Assembly: GCA_039028975.1 (NCBI GenBank)
Contig: JBCCHB010000083.1
Location: 5,853 to 69,852, forward strand
Direction of reading: 5' to 3'
DNA length: 64,000 nucleotides
From: JAHBNG01 sp039028975
GTDB taxonomy: Bacteria > Chloroflexota > Anaerolineae > Caldilineales > Caldilineaceae
In this document: positions 35,534-44,589 of the stretch, piece after piece
Layout: every line of letters starts with the position of its first letter
Numbering within the stretch: position 1 is the first letter of the stretch
The notes under the pieces: generated by a model
Told to the model about the DNA's origin: nothing
What the model saw: only the letters and a program-made list of their open reading frames with translations
Databases searched by the model: none
Position numbers and translations under genes: made by a program

Positions 35534-37471
35534 CTATTGTGCCTGTAAGTCTACTATTCGACTTTCACACCACGCTATCGCTTCGTCCACCGTCTGGATT
35601 TCCTCGGCCGCTTGCGCCTCTGCCACTTCTCCCAATAAGCGGCCGACTAGAGGACCAGGTTCAATTGAGAGCCGTTCCATCAGCATGTTTCCGTTAATTA
35701 GCGGCGATGATGTGATCCCAGGTAATGAGGGTGCCTCCATTGCATACGCCAAGAGCTGGGTTACGTGTTCCAAATAGGCAAGCCATTTCTCTTGCGTTAA
35801 GGTTGTCGGCTCGGTTGGCCCAACCGGTCCATGGATAGCCAAGAAATCAGCAAGAGCTAGTAAAAGTACATCGATCCCAACTAAGGAATCGCGCTGGATC
35901 TTGCCTACATCCCGAAAGAATCGAAAGCAAGCTCGATGGCTAACAGACGTGCCTTCAAAGCTAACATGGAGATGATGAGGACGCATATGTGCCAAAATAA
36001 CCTTATCCACCAGCTTTAGCTCATCCCGGCTGAAGTGAAGAGCCTGCAGACGTGGCTCCACCAGATCGGCTCCGACCTGCTCATGTTCAAAAAAGCGCTG
36101 TTTCGTTTCCCCCTGGTTTGTAACTTCTTCTGAACGGGTCTTGGGTTTTCCAATATCGTGGAAGAGAGCAAACCAAACCAACCACTCTGCTCGCTTATGC
36201 CCTACTGAAGGCTCAATTTGAAAATGAGTGGCCAGTTTCTCCCTCCAGGGGCTTAAGCGCTCTACGAGAACCGAGAGACACGCTTCGATAGACGGATGGA
36301 TGGGCTCATGCTCTATTCTTTCACCAGAACGCTTGCTGCTAGGGTGAATATTATCTTGCAATAGCCAGTCGCGCAAGAATCCTGCATAGCGAACAGCCCA
36401 AAGCGTATGGTTGAAGACATTTAGCGTATGAGGGGCAGATTGAGGAACTCCCTTGAGAGTCGTAATTTCAGGCAAGATGAGCGCCAATAATCCCAATTCA
36501 TCCAACCTATTGAGCACAGTAGCGGGGTCTGAAGTTGCGAGTGCCTTCCAAAGTTCATCTCTGATGCGTTCATGGCTAATCTGTGAAATCAAGGGCGCGA
36601 GATCGACGATCTGGATTAGGGTCTCTTCTTCGATCTGAAATCCCAACTGGGCTGAGAGCCGCACAGCTCGTAATAAACGAGCCGGATCTTGGGGAATGGC
36701 TTGGTCAGATACTCGACGGATAAATCGTCTCTTGAGGTCAGAAAAACCACCAAAATGGTCTATCAGGCCAGGCGTCTGTGCAACTATCTCTCGAGCTATC
36801 TTGCGCTCGTTTAAGCGTTGAATATCCTGTTTTTGCGTATCAGGTGGCTGGGTATCTATACTGCAGTCGCTTTGAAAGCTGGCGTTTCCTGCTGACTCTA
36901 TGGGGGAGACCAAACCCCGGTTTTCAAACCAAGCTGAGTATAGTTTTGGATTGTCAGGTTGGAAGCTAGCACCATCAATACGCAGCGCCATGGCATTAAT
37001 GGTAAAATCTCGCCCCGCTAAATCTTCATAGAGGTTTGAACCCTGGAAGCGTGCCACATCACAGACAAGAGGCGAACTCTCTCGGTTACAGACTAAGCGA
37101 GCAATGTCCCGTTCCAGATCAAGAGGGTAGTAGGCCCACCCTTTCTCATCTGCCACCTGCCGAGCAATCCTGCAAGCGTTTTTGGGGACAAGTAGATCCA
37201 GATCCGGGATGTGAACTGCCTGCTCAGGAGCTTGGGCAAATTCTTGTTGCACTTCCTCTGCTTGCTTGTTCTCTGTTGGTTTATTCCCAGACTGCTTCTT
37301 ACGGTTTTGAAATTTCCCATCATCAGAATGAGGGCTGGCGAGAGGTAAGAGGAGATCCCGAACCGCACCACCGACGATATAGAGTTCAGGTGCATGGACC
37401 GTAAATCGCTCTATTAGTTCACGGAACTCTCCGTGAATGGGGTGCCACAGTGGGGGTACTTGTTTGCTCAA
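35534..37471 (-). CDS. cca: CCA-adding / poly(A) polymerase family nucleotidyltransferase with HD domain
   Basis: The 645-residue protein has the class II nucleotidyltransferase head (YIVGGAVRDLLL, PDLDLLVPKN, DFTINAMALRI), the RNA-binding middle (DPARLLRAVRLSAQLGFQIE, HERIRDEL) and an HD phosphohydrolase motif (LFHDIGKPKTRSEE). It is longer than typical enzymes because of an inserted charged loop at about residues 55-85. It repairs or adds tRNA 3' CCA ends; CCA is not encoded in the tRNA-Leu gene in this window, so such an enzyme is needed. The start is TTG, seven bases after the moaDE stop. Confidence 0.85.
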   Translation of the reverse strand: MSKQVPPLWHPIHGEFRELIERFTVHAPELYIVGGAVRDLLLPLASPHSDDGKFQNRKKQSGNKPTENKQAEEVQQEFAQAPEQAVHIPDLDLLVPKNACRIARQVADEKGWAYYPLDLERDIARLVCNRESSPLVCDVARFQGSNLYEDLAGRDFTINAMALRIDGASFQPDNPKLYSAWFENRGLVSPIESAGNASFQSDCSIDTQPPDTQKQDIQRLNERKIAREIVAQTPGLIDHFGGFSDLKRRFIRRVSDQAIPQDPARLLRAVRLSAQLGFQIEEETLIQIVDLAPLISQISHERIRDELWKALATSDPATVLNRLDELGLLALILPEITTLKGVPQSAPHTLNVFNHTLWAVRYAGFLRDWLLQDNIHPSSKRSGERIEHEPIHPSIEACLSVLVERLSPWREKLATHFQIEPSVGHKRAEWLVWFALFHDIGKPKTRSEEVTNQGETKQRFFEHEQVGADLVEPRLQALHFSRDELKLVDKVILAHMRPHHLHVSFEGTSVSHRACFRFFRDVGKIQRDSLVGIDVLLLALADFLAIHGPVGPTEPTTLTQEKWLAYLEHVTQLLAYAMEAPSLPGITSSPLINGNMLMERLSIEPGPLVGRLLGEVAEAQAAEEIQTVDEAIAWCESRIVDLQAQ

Positions 37472-37478
37472 TCAATCT

Positions 37479-38288
37479 TCACCCGGAAGGTGCCTCTAAT
37501 GCCAAGCCTGGCTCACGGGGCCCTTCCACCCATACCTGGCCATCTTGCCAGTTTTCTTGCTTCCAGATGGGGACAATGGCCTTGAGTCGTTCAATTGCAT
37601 ATCGACATGCCTCAAAGCACCCATCCCCGCGATGGGGCGTAGCAACGGCTATCAAAACACTTGATTCACCAATTTCACAACGACCAATGCGGTGTAAAAT
37701 ACTTACTGCCTTTACCTTGGGCCACTTCTCTTGCACTTCCTCACCAATGCGGGCCATGAGCTGCTCCGCCATATCCACATAGGCTTCGTACTCAAGAAAG
37801 TCCGTTCCTCGTGCGCCCCCATCCGTCTGGGTTTGACCTCTAACCACACCAGCAAAGGTGGTGATCCCTCCACAATCAGGACGACTAACACGAGCGGAAA
37901 TATCATCTAGTGAAAGCGCACCTTGGGTAATTTCAAAGAGTTTTTTCTTACCCTCTTTGTCTTGTGGTAAGGCTTTGGTAAGGGACTTGGGCGGATCCAC
38001 GGATGTGCCTGATTGGTTCTCTTGTGGAGCCTCTAGAACGGATTGCCCGCCAGAAACAGGCGGAAAAAGTGCGACAACATCCCCGTTAGAGAGAACCTGT
38101 TCGGCTTCCGCATACTCCTGATTCACTGCTGCATAAATGGCTCGATTCGTCAGCTCAAGATTTTCGTATTGGTCAGTTAGGTACCTGACTAGATCGTGAA
38201 TGGTTGACTGTTCGGGTAACTCAAAGCTCTCTTCATTCCAACCTGCGCTCTGCCGGAGTGTGGCAAAGAGCTTTACTCGAATTTGCAT
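37479..38288 (-). CDS. moaDE: MoaD-MoaE fusion (molybdopterin synthase)
   Basis: Residues 1-81 are MoaD, the sulfur carrier, ending in the family's Gly-Gly (PPVSGG, Gly80-Gly81). A low-complexity linker to about 120 follows, then MoaE (ISARVSRPDCGGITTFAGVV, YEAYVDMAEQLM, HRIGRCEIGESSVLIAV, HRGDGCFEACRYAIERLK). In separate proteins the MoaD Gly-Gly must be the free C-terminus to carry the thiocarboxylate. A fused synthase in Mycobacterium (MoaX) is cleaved after this position, and the same is likely here. It converts cPMP to molybdopterin. Confidence 0.9.
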   Translation of the reverse strand: MQIRVKLFATLRQSAGWNEESFELPEQSTIHDLVRYLTDQYENLELTNRAIYAAVNQEYAEAEQVLSNGDVVALFPPVSGGQSVLEAPQENQSGTSVDPPKSLTKALPQDKEGKKKLFEITQGALSLDDISARVSRPDCGGITTFAGVVRGQTQTDGGARGTDFLEYEAYVDMAEQLMARIGEEVQEKWPKVKAVSILHRIGRCEIGESSVLIAVATPHRGDGCFEACRYAIERLKAIVPIWKQENWQDGQVWVEGPREPGLALEAPSG

Positions 38289-38313
38289 TGCTATTTCCTG
38301 TCCTTGTCAAACG

Positions 38314-38784
38314 TCATCTTGTCCACTCACCGGATTTGCCGCCTCGCTTCTCCAGGAGCTGAATTTGATCGATGGTCATGCCTTTGTCCACGGCTTTGGC
38401 CATATCATAAATTGTTAAGGCCGCCACACTAACCGCGGTTAGTGCCTCCATCTCTACGCCGGTCTTGCCGTTGCAGCGAACGGTAGCGCTGATGATAACG
38501 ATGCTCTCTTCCTCATCGATCTCAAAATCTACCGCGGCTTTGGTAAGCAGCAGGGTATGACAAAGTGGAATGAGATCTGGGGTGCGTTTGGCGGCCATAA
38601 TGCCTGCAATGCGGGCGGCTGCTAATACGTCCCCTTTAGGCATTTGGCCATCCCGAATGAGGTTGAGAGTCGCTGACTCCATTCTCACTATGCCCTGCGC
38701 CTTGGCTTCTCGGGTAGTGGTGGCCTTCTCGCCTACATCTACCATGGCCGCGTTGCCTTTTTCATCCAGATGGGTCAGGCTCAC
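38314..38784 (-). CDS. moaC: Cyclic pyranopterin monophosphate synthase
   Basis: The 156-residue product matches MoaC over its whole length: SLTHLDEKGNAAMVDVGEKA, AARIAGIMAAKRTPDLIPLCH with the active-site Lys and His, and TGVEMEALTAVSVAALTIYD. It acts after MoaA in making cPMP for the molybdenum cofactor. The start is GTG, overlapping the moeA stop as GTGA. MoaA itself is not in the window. Confidence 0.94.
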   Translation of the reverse strand: MSLTHLDEKGNAAMVDVGEKATTTREAKAQGIVRMESATLNLIRDGQMPKGDVLAAARIAGIMAAKRTPDLIPLCHTLLLTKAAVDFEIDEEESIVIISATVRCNGKTGVEMEALTAVSVAALTIYDMAKAVDKGMTIDQIQLLEKRGGKSGEWTR

Positions 38785-40055
38785 GTAAAGAGATCTCCTA
38801 TTTGCAACGCGGTTACAATCGAACCCGCTGGCAAGACACCTTCCTGCTGGGGGAGCTCAAGTAGCGCATTGGCTGTGCGCATACTAAGAAGGCGGCTACT
38901 GGCTTGGCTGCCAGTTGATATGGCTAGATAGCCACCTCGCCCATTATTGAGCGCGGCATCCCACGTGACGGTGGAACGGTGGTACTCCGGGCGGAAGGCA
39001 TCTAGCGGAAGCGGTTGACCCAAATGGGCTTGAATACGGTTAAGCAACGGATTGGGCCAGCCAGCCATTTTGCGAAGTGCGGGGACGACAAATAGATAGA
39101 AGGTTACCAAGCTACTCACTGGATTGCCGGGTAGGCCAAAGATAAGCCGCTTTCTGCCACCTACTTGGGCTGTTGCAAAGGTTAGGGGTTTGCCTGGCTT
39201 CATGCGGATGCGGCCAAAATGAATTTGCCCGGTTTCATCGAGTAGCCCCTTAAGTAGATCCAGATCCCCCATAGAGACGCCACCCGAGGTAATCAGAATA
39301 TCTGCTTCGTCTAAGCCACGGCGAATGCGCCTCTCTAGATCCGCTCGCTCATCCTGCCCAATGCCCAAATCAATAACTTGCCCACCTGCTTCGCCAATAG
39401 CAGCCATAAGCATGGAACGGTTGCTATCTCGTATCTGCCCTGGCCCCATGGGTTGATCAGGTTCAACCAATTCGTCACCGGTGGAAAGAATAGCAACCTT
39501 GGGTTTCCCAAAGACGGGGACCTGGGTAACGCCAGCCGTGGCCAGCAGCCCAATCTCTGCCGCATAGAGTCGTTGGTCTGCCGCCAATATCTGTTCGCCA
39601 CGCTGCACATCAATCCCAATAGGGCGGATATCAGAGCCTGTTTGAACCTGTGTCAGAATCTCTACCTGTTGGACAGATTGTTGACTTGCTGGCTGATTAT
39701 CGACGGGTTGTGTTTCCTCAACCATAATCACAGCATCTGCACCGGAGGGAATGGGTGCACCAGTGGTGATGTAGGCGACGGTCCCAGGCTTCACTTCAAA
39801 TTCTGCAACCTGTCCCGCCGTAACCGAACCAACAACGGGATAGGTACCGGGGCCGTCATCAGCAACGACCGCATAACCATCTTTGACGGAAGCTGGAAAT
39901 GGCGGCAATGGTTCATTCGCTACTACATCATCAGCAAGAATTAGACCACTGGCTTCACGCAGCGGTAGGTGCACAGGCATTCCGGGAGATGTATGTTGTA
40001 AGACGATTTCAAGTGCCTGAGATACAGGCAACATGGGAAATGGTGATTCGGTCAT
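38781..40055 (-). CDS. moeA: Molybdopterin molybdenumtransferase
   Basis: The 424-residue protein shows MoeA blocks in order: LPLREASGLILADDVVANEP, YAVVADDGPGTYPVVGSVTAG, TTGAPIPSGADAVIMVEET, VAILSTGDELVEP, ADILITSGGVSMGDLDLL, and RLIFGLPGNPVSS. It inserts molybdate into adenylylated molybdopterin. First gene of a block moeA-moaC-moaDE-cca, transcribed leftward. Start ATG 40055; the frame is open no further. Confidence 0.94.
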   Translation of the reverse strand: MTESPFPMLPVSQALEIVLQHTSPGMPVHLPLREASGLILADDVVANEPLPPFPASVKDGYAVVADDGPGTYPVVGSVTAGQVAEFEVKPGTVAYITTGAPIPSGADAVIMVEETQPVDNQPASQQSVQQVEILTQVQTGSDIRPIGIDVQRGEQILAADQRLYAAEIGLLATAGVTQVPVFGKPKVAILSTGDELVEPDQPMGPGQIRDSNRSMLMAAIGEAGGQVIDLGIGQDERADLERRIRRGLDEADILITSGGVSMGDLDLLKGLLDETGQIHFGRIRMKPGKPLTFATAQVGGRKRLIFGLPGNPVSSLVTFYLFVVPALRKMAGWPNPLLNRIQAHLGQPLPLDAFRPEYHRSTVTWDAALNNGRGGYLAISTGSQASSRLLSMRTANALLELPQQEGVLPAGSIVTALQIGDLFT

Positions 40056-40351
40056 TACCTGAGACGTATACAGTCTGGCGTAAATCCTTGCGCAAATAAA
40101 TCGTTACCCCCTCTGGCTGAAGTCGATTTTCTACCTTGGAAACCATTTATGCGAAGATTTACTTGTCGAATGAAGTATGCTTTGCCAGAAAAGACTTATC
40201 TCATCTCCACGCTAATCCTCTTTGGGAAGTTCCGAGAAGAGAGGGTATCTCCATCTTCATGGGGACAAGCTTTTCTGAACATTTATAGAGTTGAATTGTT
40301 CTTCGTAAATCCTCTTCATTTTGCCACACTTTCTCCAAATGATACAATATA

Positions 40352-40924
<573 letters not shown>

Positions 40925-40954
40925 TGTGGATTTGTATTCGCCCTTGACGTAAAT

Positions 40955-40983
40955 TTTGCAGACGGATGGGGATCGGGTATAAT
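40955..40983 (+). promoter_or_regulatory. Promoter of tRNA-Leu
   Basis: A perfect TATAAT (40978-40983) lies 17 bases downstream of TTTGCA (40955-40960), which matches the -35 consensus at four positions. The tRNA-Leu gene begins at 41015. Confidence 0.65.
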
Positions 40984-41014
40984 GCGCTCTCTAGATAAAC
41001 GAAGTTAGAACTTT

Positions 41015-41098
41015 GCCGGCGTGGCGGAATTGGCAGACGCGATAGATTTAGGATCTATTGCCCTTACGGGTGTAGAGGTTCAAGTCCTCTCGCCGGCA
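41015..41098 (+). tRNA. tRNA-Leu (TAG)
   Basis: A GCCGGCG/CGCCGGC acceptor stem, anticodon loop TTTAGGA giving TAG, a long class II variable arm and a GTTCAAGTC T-loop are all visible. The discriminator is A. A full CCA is not encoded. Confidence 0.97.
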
Positions 41099-41200
41099 CC
41101 TTATACTCAAATTGGTTTGGAAATTTTAATACAGTTACTCCTGTAAGGCGTGCCAATCTTTAATTTTCAAGTCAGTTGTGGTATGGTTAACAGCTTACCT

Positions 41201-41273
41201 GGGCCCGTGGCTTAGCTGGGAAAGCGCCTCCCTTGCACGGAGGAGATCGTCGGTTCGAGTCCGACCGGGTCCA
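41201..41273 (+). tRNA. tRNA-Ala (TGC)
   Basis: The acceptor stem GGGCCCG pairs with CGGGTCC including one G-T pair, the anticodon loop is CTTGCAC (TGC), and the T-loop is GTTCGAGTC. Note that the G3-U70 identity pair of tRNA-Ala matches the position of this G-T pair. Discriminator A. Confidence 0.97.
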
Positions 41274-41312
41274 CTACACTTAACTCTGGTTGAAATCCAG
41301 AGTTGTGCCATG

Positions 41313-41363
41313 GCCAAATTATCAAATAAATTTGTAATGAATTACCCTTTTTGATAATTTGGC
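41313..41363. repeat. 14-bp inverted repeat between tRNA-Ala and tRNA-Gly
   Basis: GCCAAATTATCAAA (41313-41326) and its exact complement (41350-41363) flank a 23-nt loop. A shorter hairpin AACTCTGG/CCAGAGTT lies just before it. The right arm overlaps the -35 of the tRNA-Gly promoter, so the pair may end upstream transcription and shape the promoter. Confidence 0.65.
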
Positions 41364-41387
41364 AATTCGGACAACTTCAACTATAAT
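41359..41387 (+). promoter_or_regulatory. Promoter of tRNA-Gly
   Basis: TTGGCA (41359-41364), a 17-bp spacer and a perfect TATAAT (41382-41387) match the sigma-70 consensus at 11 of 12 positions. Transcription would begin only a few bases before the tRNA at 41399. Confidence 0.8.
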
Positions 41388-41398
41388 TCCTAACTTAT

Positions 41399-41470
41399 GC
41401 GGGCGTAGTTCAGCGGTAGAACATCTCCTTGCCAAGGAGAAGGTCGTGGGTTCGATACCCACCGCCCGCT
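41399..41470 (+). tRNA. tRNA-Gly (GCC)
   Basis: Acceptor GCGGGCG/CGCCCGC, anticodon loop TTGCCAA (GCC), T-loop GTTCGATAC, discriminator T as usual for glycine tRNAs. Confidence 0.97.
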
Positions 41471-41475
41471 CTTAA

Positions 41476-41503
41476 GGGTCGACCCTCTGGGTCGGCTCTT
41501 TTT
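41476..41503 (+). terminator. Hairpin with T-run after tRNA-Gly
   Basis: A stem around GTCGACCC/GGGTCGGC (41478-41496) with a short loop is followed by TCTTTTT. It looks like an intrinsic terminator, yet only 17 nt separate it from tRNA-Phe and no new promoter is evident there, so read-through is likely. Confidence 0.55.
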
Positions 41504-41519
41504 CCGAAAGGTTCTATAG

Positions 41520-41592
41520 GCCGAGGTAGCTCAGTTGGTAGAGCACAGCACTGAAACTGCTGGTGTCCCCAGTTCAAGTCTGGGCCTCGGCA
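41520..41592 (+). tRNA. tRNA-Phe (GAA)
   Basis: Acceptor GCCGAGG/CCTCGGC, anticodon loop CTGAAAC (GAA), D-loop AGTTGGTA, T-loop GTTCAAGTC, discriminator A. Confidence 0.96.
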
Positions 41593-41608
41593 CTTTAGAA
41601 CGTTTTAA

Positions 41609-41679
41609 TGGGGGATCGTCTAATGGCAGGACTACGGTCTTTGGAACCGTCAATCGGGGTTCGAGTCCCTGTCCCCCAG
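41609..41679 (+). tRNA. tRNA-Gln (TTG)
   Basis: Acceptor TGGGGGA/TCCCCCA, anticodon loop CTTTGGA (TTG), short D-loop, discriminator G. The T1-A72 pair is typical for glutamine tRNAs. It lies 16 nt after tRNA-Phe and is probably co-transcribed with it. Confidence 0.96.
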
Positions 41680-41725
41680 TTAGACGGAATTGACAAATCA
41701 TTCCGCTCTTTTATTTGCAGTACAT

Positions 41726-41798
41726 GGCTCCTATAGCTCAATGGTAGAGCACTTGGTTGTGGCCCAAGAGGCTGTGGGTTCGAGCCCCACTAGGGGCC
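41726..41798 (+). tRNA. tRNA-His (GTG)
   Basis: Anticodon loop TTGTGGC gives GTG. Counting from T8-A9-G10-C11, the first base is an encoded G at position -1 that pairs with C73, the histidine identity element. T-loop GTTCGAGCC. Confidence 0.96.
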
Positions 41799-41841
41799 CT
41801 TAGCGGTCCTGATAGCTGATTATCGGAACAAACATCGAAAT

Positions 41842-41885
41842 GAAAGACCTCTTGGTAGGGATTTTCCCCTACCAAGAGGTCTTTC
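41842..41885. terminator. Strong hairpin terminator closing the tRNA cluster
   Basis: A 19-bp perfect stem (41842-41860 with 41867-41885) has a six-base loop. Short A- and T-rich runs flank it on both sides, so it could work in either direction. It separates the tRNA cluster from the integrase gene. Confidence 0.85.
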
Positions 41886-41948
41886 GCATTTTAGGGCCTA
41901 ATTTAATTATCGGACGAAGAAAAACCGCAACTAGATTAGGAGGAACCG

Positions 41949-42872
41949 ATGAAATTTACTGATGCGTTAGATGGCTATTGGCTCGAACGACGGCGCAATC
42001 TGAGCGATAATACGGTCGAACAGTATGAGTGGATCTTTGGCTATGCCCTGAGATTCATAGGTGATGTGGAGGTCGAGCAAATTTCCAGCGACAACATCCG
42101 CCACTGGTTGAACTGGCTGAAGGATGAACATAATCTCGCTCCCAAGTCATGCTCAAATTCGTGGACAGCGCTGAGCTCATTTTTTTCCTGGGCCGAGAAT
42201 GAACTTAACATCCCCCATCCCATTCGTGAAAAAGTCGCTTGCCCAACCGTTCCTCCACCAGCCATAGACTACTACAGTCAAACTGACCTGCTGGCCATGA
42301 TCCAAGCCTGCGAGATGGGCGATACCTGGAAGAGTAGATGTGGCAAGCCAACTCGGTCAGTCCGTCGAACCGCCGCGCGGGATAAGGCGATCATCACGAC
42401 CCTGCTTGACACCGGACTGCGTGCCTCAGAGCTGACCGACCTGAAAATGATGGACTATGACAAAGACAGTGGGAAGGTAATCGTCAGAAAGGGCAAGGGG
42501 AGTAAATTCAGGGTGGTTTATCTGGGCATGTCCGCCCGGCGTGCTATCTGGCGGTATCTATCGAATAGGGAGGACCGAAACCCCACGGACCCGCTCTTTT
42601 CCACTCAGCGCGGCAAACACATCGACATCAATAGCCTACGCGCCACCATCAAGCGCATTGCCGCTCGAGCTGGCGTGCCAAAGGCCAACCTGCACCGCTT
42701 CCGCCACACCTTCGCCATCAACTTCCTCAGAAATGGCGGCAGCCCTCTCGAACTGAAGGAGCTGCTTGGACACTCAAAGATGGATACGGTGTTGATTTAC
42801 GTGAGATTGGCGGAAGTGGATTTGCAGCGAGCGCAACGGATCGCATCACCTGCGGACAACTGGCAGCTATAG
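41949..42872 (+). CDS. int: Tyrosine site-specific recombinase (integrase)
   Basis: The 307-residue recombinase has an N-terminal SAM-like core-binding domain (about 1-95) and a catalytic domain with Arg158 (TGLRASEL), a beta-hairpin Lys in the KGKGSK stretch, His249-x-x-Arg252 (LHRFRHTF), His275 (LLGHSK) and the nucleophile Tyr284 (LIYVRL). A strong AGGAGG-like site lies before the ATG. It starts 151 nt after tRNA-His and ends overlapping the last gene of the late block by six bases, in convergent orientation. The XerC-like length without an N-terminal arm-binding domain suggests simple attachment sites. Confidence 0.93.
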   Translation: MKFTDALDGYWLERRRNLSDNTVEQYEWIFGYALRFIGDVEVEQISSDNIRHWLNWLKDEHNLAPKSCSNSWTALSSFFSWAENELNIPHPIREKVACPTVPPPAIDYYSQTDLLAMIQACEMGDTWKSRCGKPTRSVRRTAARDKAIITTLLDTGLRASELTDLKMMDYDKDSGKVIVRKGKGSKFRVVYLGMSARRAIWRYLSNREDRNPTDPLFSTQRGKHIDINSLRATIKRIAARAGVPKANLHRFRHTFAINFLRNGGSPLELKELLGHSKMDTVLIYVRLAEVDLQRAQRIASPADNWQL

Positions 42873-43133
42873 CGGGATATCACTCTCCTCTTGAGCTGCT
42901 ACTGGTTCAGGCTCTGCAACTTCCTCCTTAACAAACCGATCATGATGTAGTACCCAGCCATCTCCGTCGAGCTGGTGTTCGTTTCCAAGGAAGCTGGCAA
43001 ATCGCTGGATCTCTTCGTTGATACACTTCAGCTCAAGATCGGCTTTTACTTTGATACCCTCGCGGGCCTGAATGAGGGCAGCGTAGTGGTCCCGTTGCGC
43101 ATCACTAAGTAATCTTACCGTTGCTTCGTTCAT
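42867..43133 (-). CDS. Small phage protein of unknown function
   Basis: The 88-residue protein is helical in its first 55 residues, with an acidic tail (EEVAEPEPVAAQEESDIP). It is the last gene of the late block and overlaps the tail fibre gene start by four bases (ATGA), so it is translated with it. A fibre-assembly chaperone is possible by position. No family recognised. Confidence 0.6.
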   Translation of the reverse strand: MNEATVRLLSDAQRDHYAALIQAREGIKVKADLELKCINEEIQRFASFLGNEHQLDGDGWVLHHDRFVKEEVAEPEPVAAQEESDIPL

Positions 43134-44587
43134 AATTTTGACTCCATTTGTTCTATTTTGGTACTTAGCTCTTGAATGGCCTTGATCATGGGGGCAATAA
43201 ATTCGGCGTAGCGCAAGCCCAACTTGCCGCCATCTCTGTCATCAATATACCCGGCGAATTGATCAGTCTCTACACCAGCTACGGCCAGCGCGCCTCTGAC
43301 TTCCTGAGCAATCAGCCCGTAGTGGTCACGTACGCCGTCTTTTTTCCATTTGTATGAGACGGGGCGCAGTCCGTTAATGAAGCTTAAGCCCAATTTGGAA
43401 TTGCGAATATTCTTCTTCTCTTGCTTGTCAGAGGTGTTGATCGTGCCGGTCGTGGCGTAGACTGTTGTCCATCGGTTCGACGGGCCGCCTAATGTAGCAG
43501 CGGCATCCGTCCTCGTATTGAAAGATGCCTGCTGCATCATATAGCCAAGTGAGCCGGTACCTAATCCGATCTCTACAAGCTGGAACTGATTGTCGTAGCG
43601 GATATGACCATCATTGCCGGTTGAGGAAGAGCTAAATCTCAAGAACCCAGAGCTTGTGTTTCCACTACGAATATCAACCACAGTATTGCCACTATGCTCA
43701 AAGATCGCCAACGTACCACCATGCTGCGTGACGCCACCGGCATCAGCGTCTTTGATATGCAGCTTGGCGTCTGGAGAGTTTTCTCCTATCCCTAACTCCC
43801 CATCCCCGTTGATTCTGGCCTGCTCCACATTCCCCACCCGGAACGAAAGTTCTTGAGATGCGATGGTGTTAAAGACAACGCTACCATCTGAATTTTGGCG
43901 GAACCCGTAATCCGTAGAGTTGAAATAATTCCGATGCGCAAACATGGCAGAGCCTAAAATCCCCCCATAGCCAAACGATGTTTTCCCAATCGTGTGGGAG
44001 GAATCGAAATCTGTGGATGAAAACCCATTGTCTCCAATGTTGATGAAGTCTGGGCCAAACTGGTAGGCCACGGTTCCATCAATGGTCAGGCGCAACGTCT
44101 TGTCGGAATGAGTAAAGGCCAATTTCCCCGCTTCAAAGCCAGATGCCTTAGCGAAGTAAAACCCGCTCTCGTTGACATCTGGCGTGCGAAAAGCTAAGTA
44201 GGAGTTGCTATCATTTTCGAGGATGGCAATTGTGTCACCCGTCACCGATGCAACACCCGAGCTACCATCATAAATGTGAAGCGGTGTAGCTGGGTTTTGC
44301 GTGCCAAACCCTAAACCCGTGCTGTTGACAGTGGCTTTGGATACACTGCCTATTGCAAGCGTGACCTGGCTGGGTGAGGCAATGCGAAAATTATTGAGCT
44401 GAAAATCCGCAGCCATTGCCACCGTCCCGTCATCCCGAATGACGTTGCCGGTGGGAAAGAGCGCGGCAGCCATATTGTCCCGGGATATCCGAGCGGTCAC
44501 GCCTGCCGAATCATCCCATACGGCAAAGCTATCGCTCGCTGCCAGCGAAGTTACGGCTGGCAGCTGGTTAATCTGGATATTTGGCAT
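43130..44587 (-). CDS. Tail fibre/spike with S74 intramolecular chaperone
   Basis: The 485-residue protein has a long repetitive beta-rich shaft with phage-fibre phrases (TPLHIYDG, AKLHIKDADAGG). From about residue 395 it carries an S74 chaperone: TSDKQEKKNIRNS with the cleavage-site Ser and a downstream Lys, then HYGLIAQEV and LRYAEFIAPMIKAIQEL. In this family the C-terminal domain drives trimer folding and cuts itself off. It is likely the receptor-binding fibre. It lies two bases after the hub-like gene. Confidence 0.88.
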   Translation of the reverse strand: MPNIQINQLPAVTSLAASDSFAVWDDSAGVTARISRDNMAAALFPTGNVIRDDGTVAMAADFQLNNFRIASPSQVTLAIGSVSKATVNSTGLGFGTQNPATPLHIYDGSSGVASVTGDTIAILENDSNSYLAFRTPDVNESGFYFAKASGFEAGKLAFTHSDKTLRLTIDGTVAYQFGPDFINIGDNGFSSTDFDSSHTIGKTSFGYGGILGSAMFAHRNYFNSTDYGFRQNSDGSVVFNTIASQELSFRVGNVEQARINGDGELGIGENSPDAKLHIKDADAGGVTQHGGTLAIFEHSGNTVVDIRSGNTSSGFLRFSSSSTGNDGHIRYDNQFQLVEIGLGTGSLGYMMQQASFNTRTDAAATLGGPSNRWTTVYATTGTINTSDKQEKKNIRNSKLGLSFINGLRPVSYKWKKDGVRDHYGLIAQEVRGALAVAGVETDQFAGYIDDRDGGKLGLRYAEFIAPMIKAIQELSTKIEQMESKL

Positions 44588-44589
44588 TC

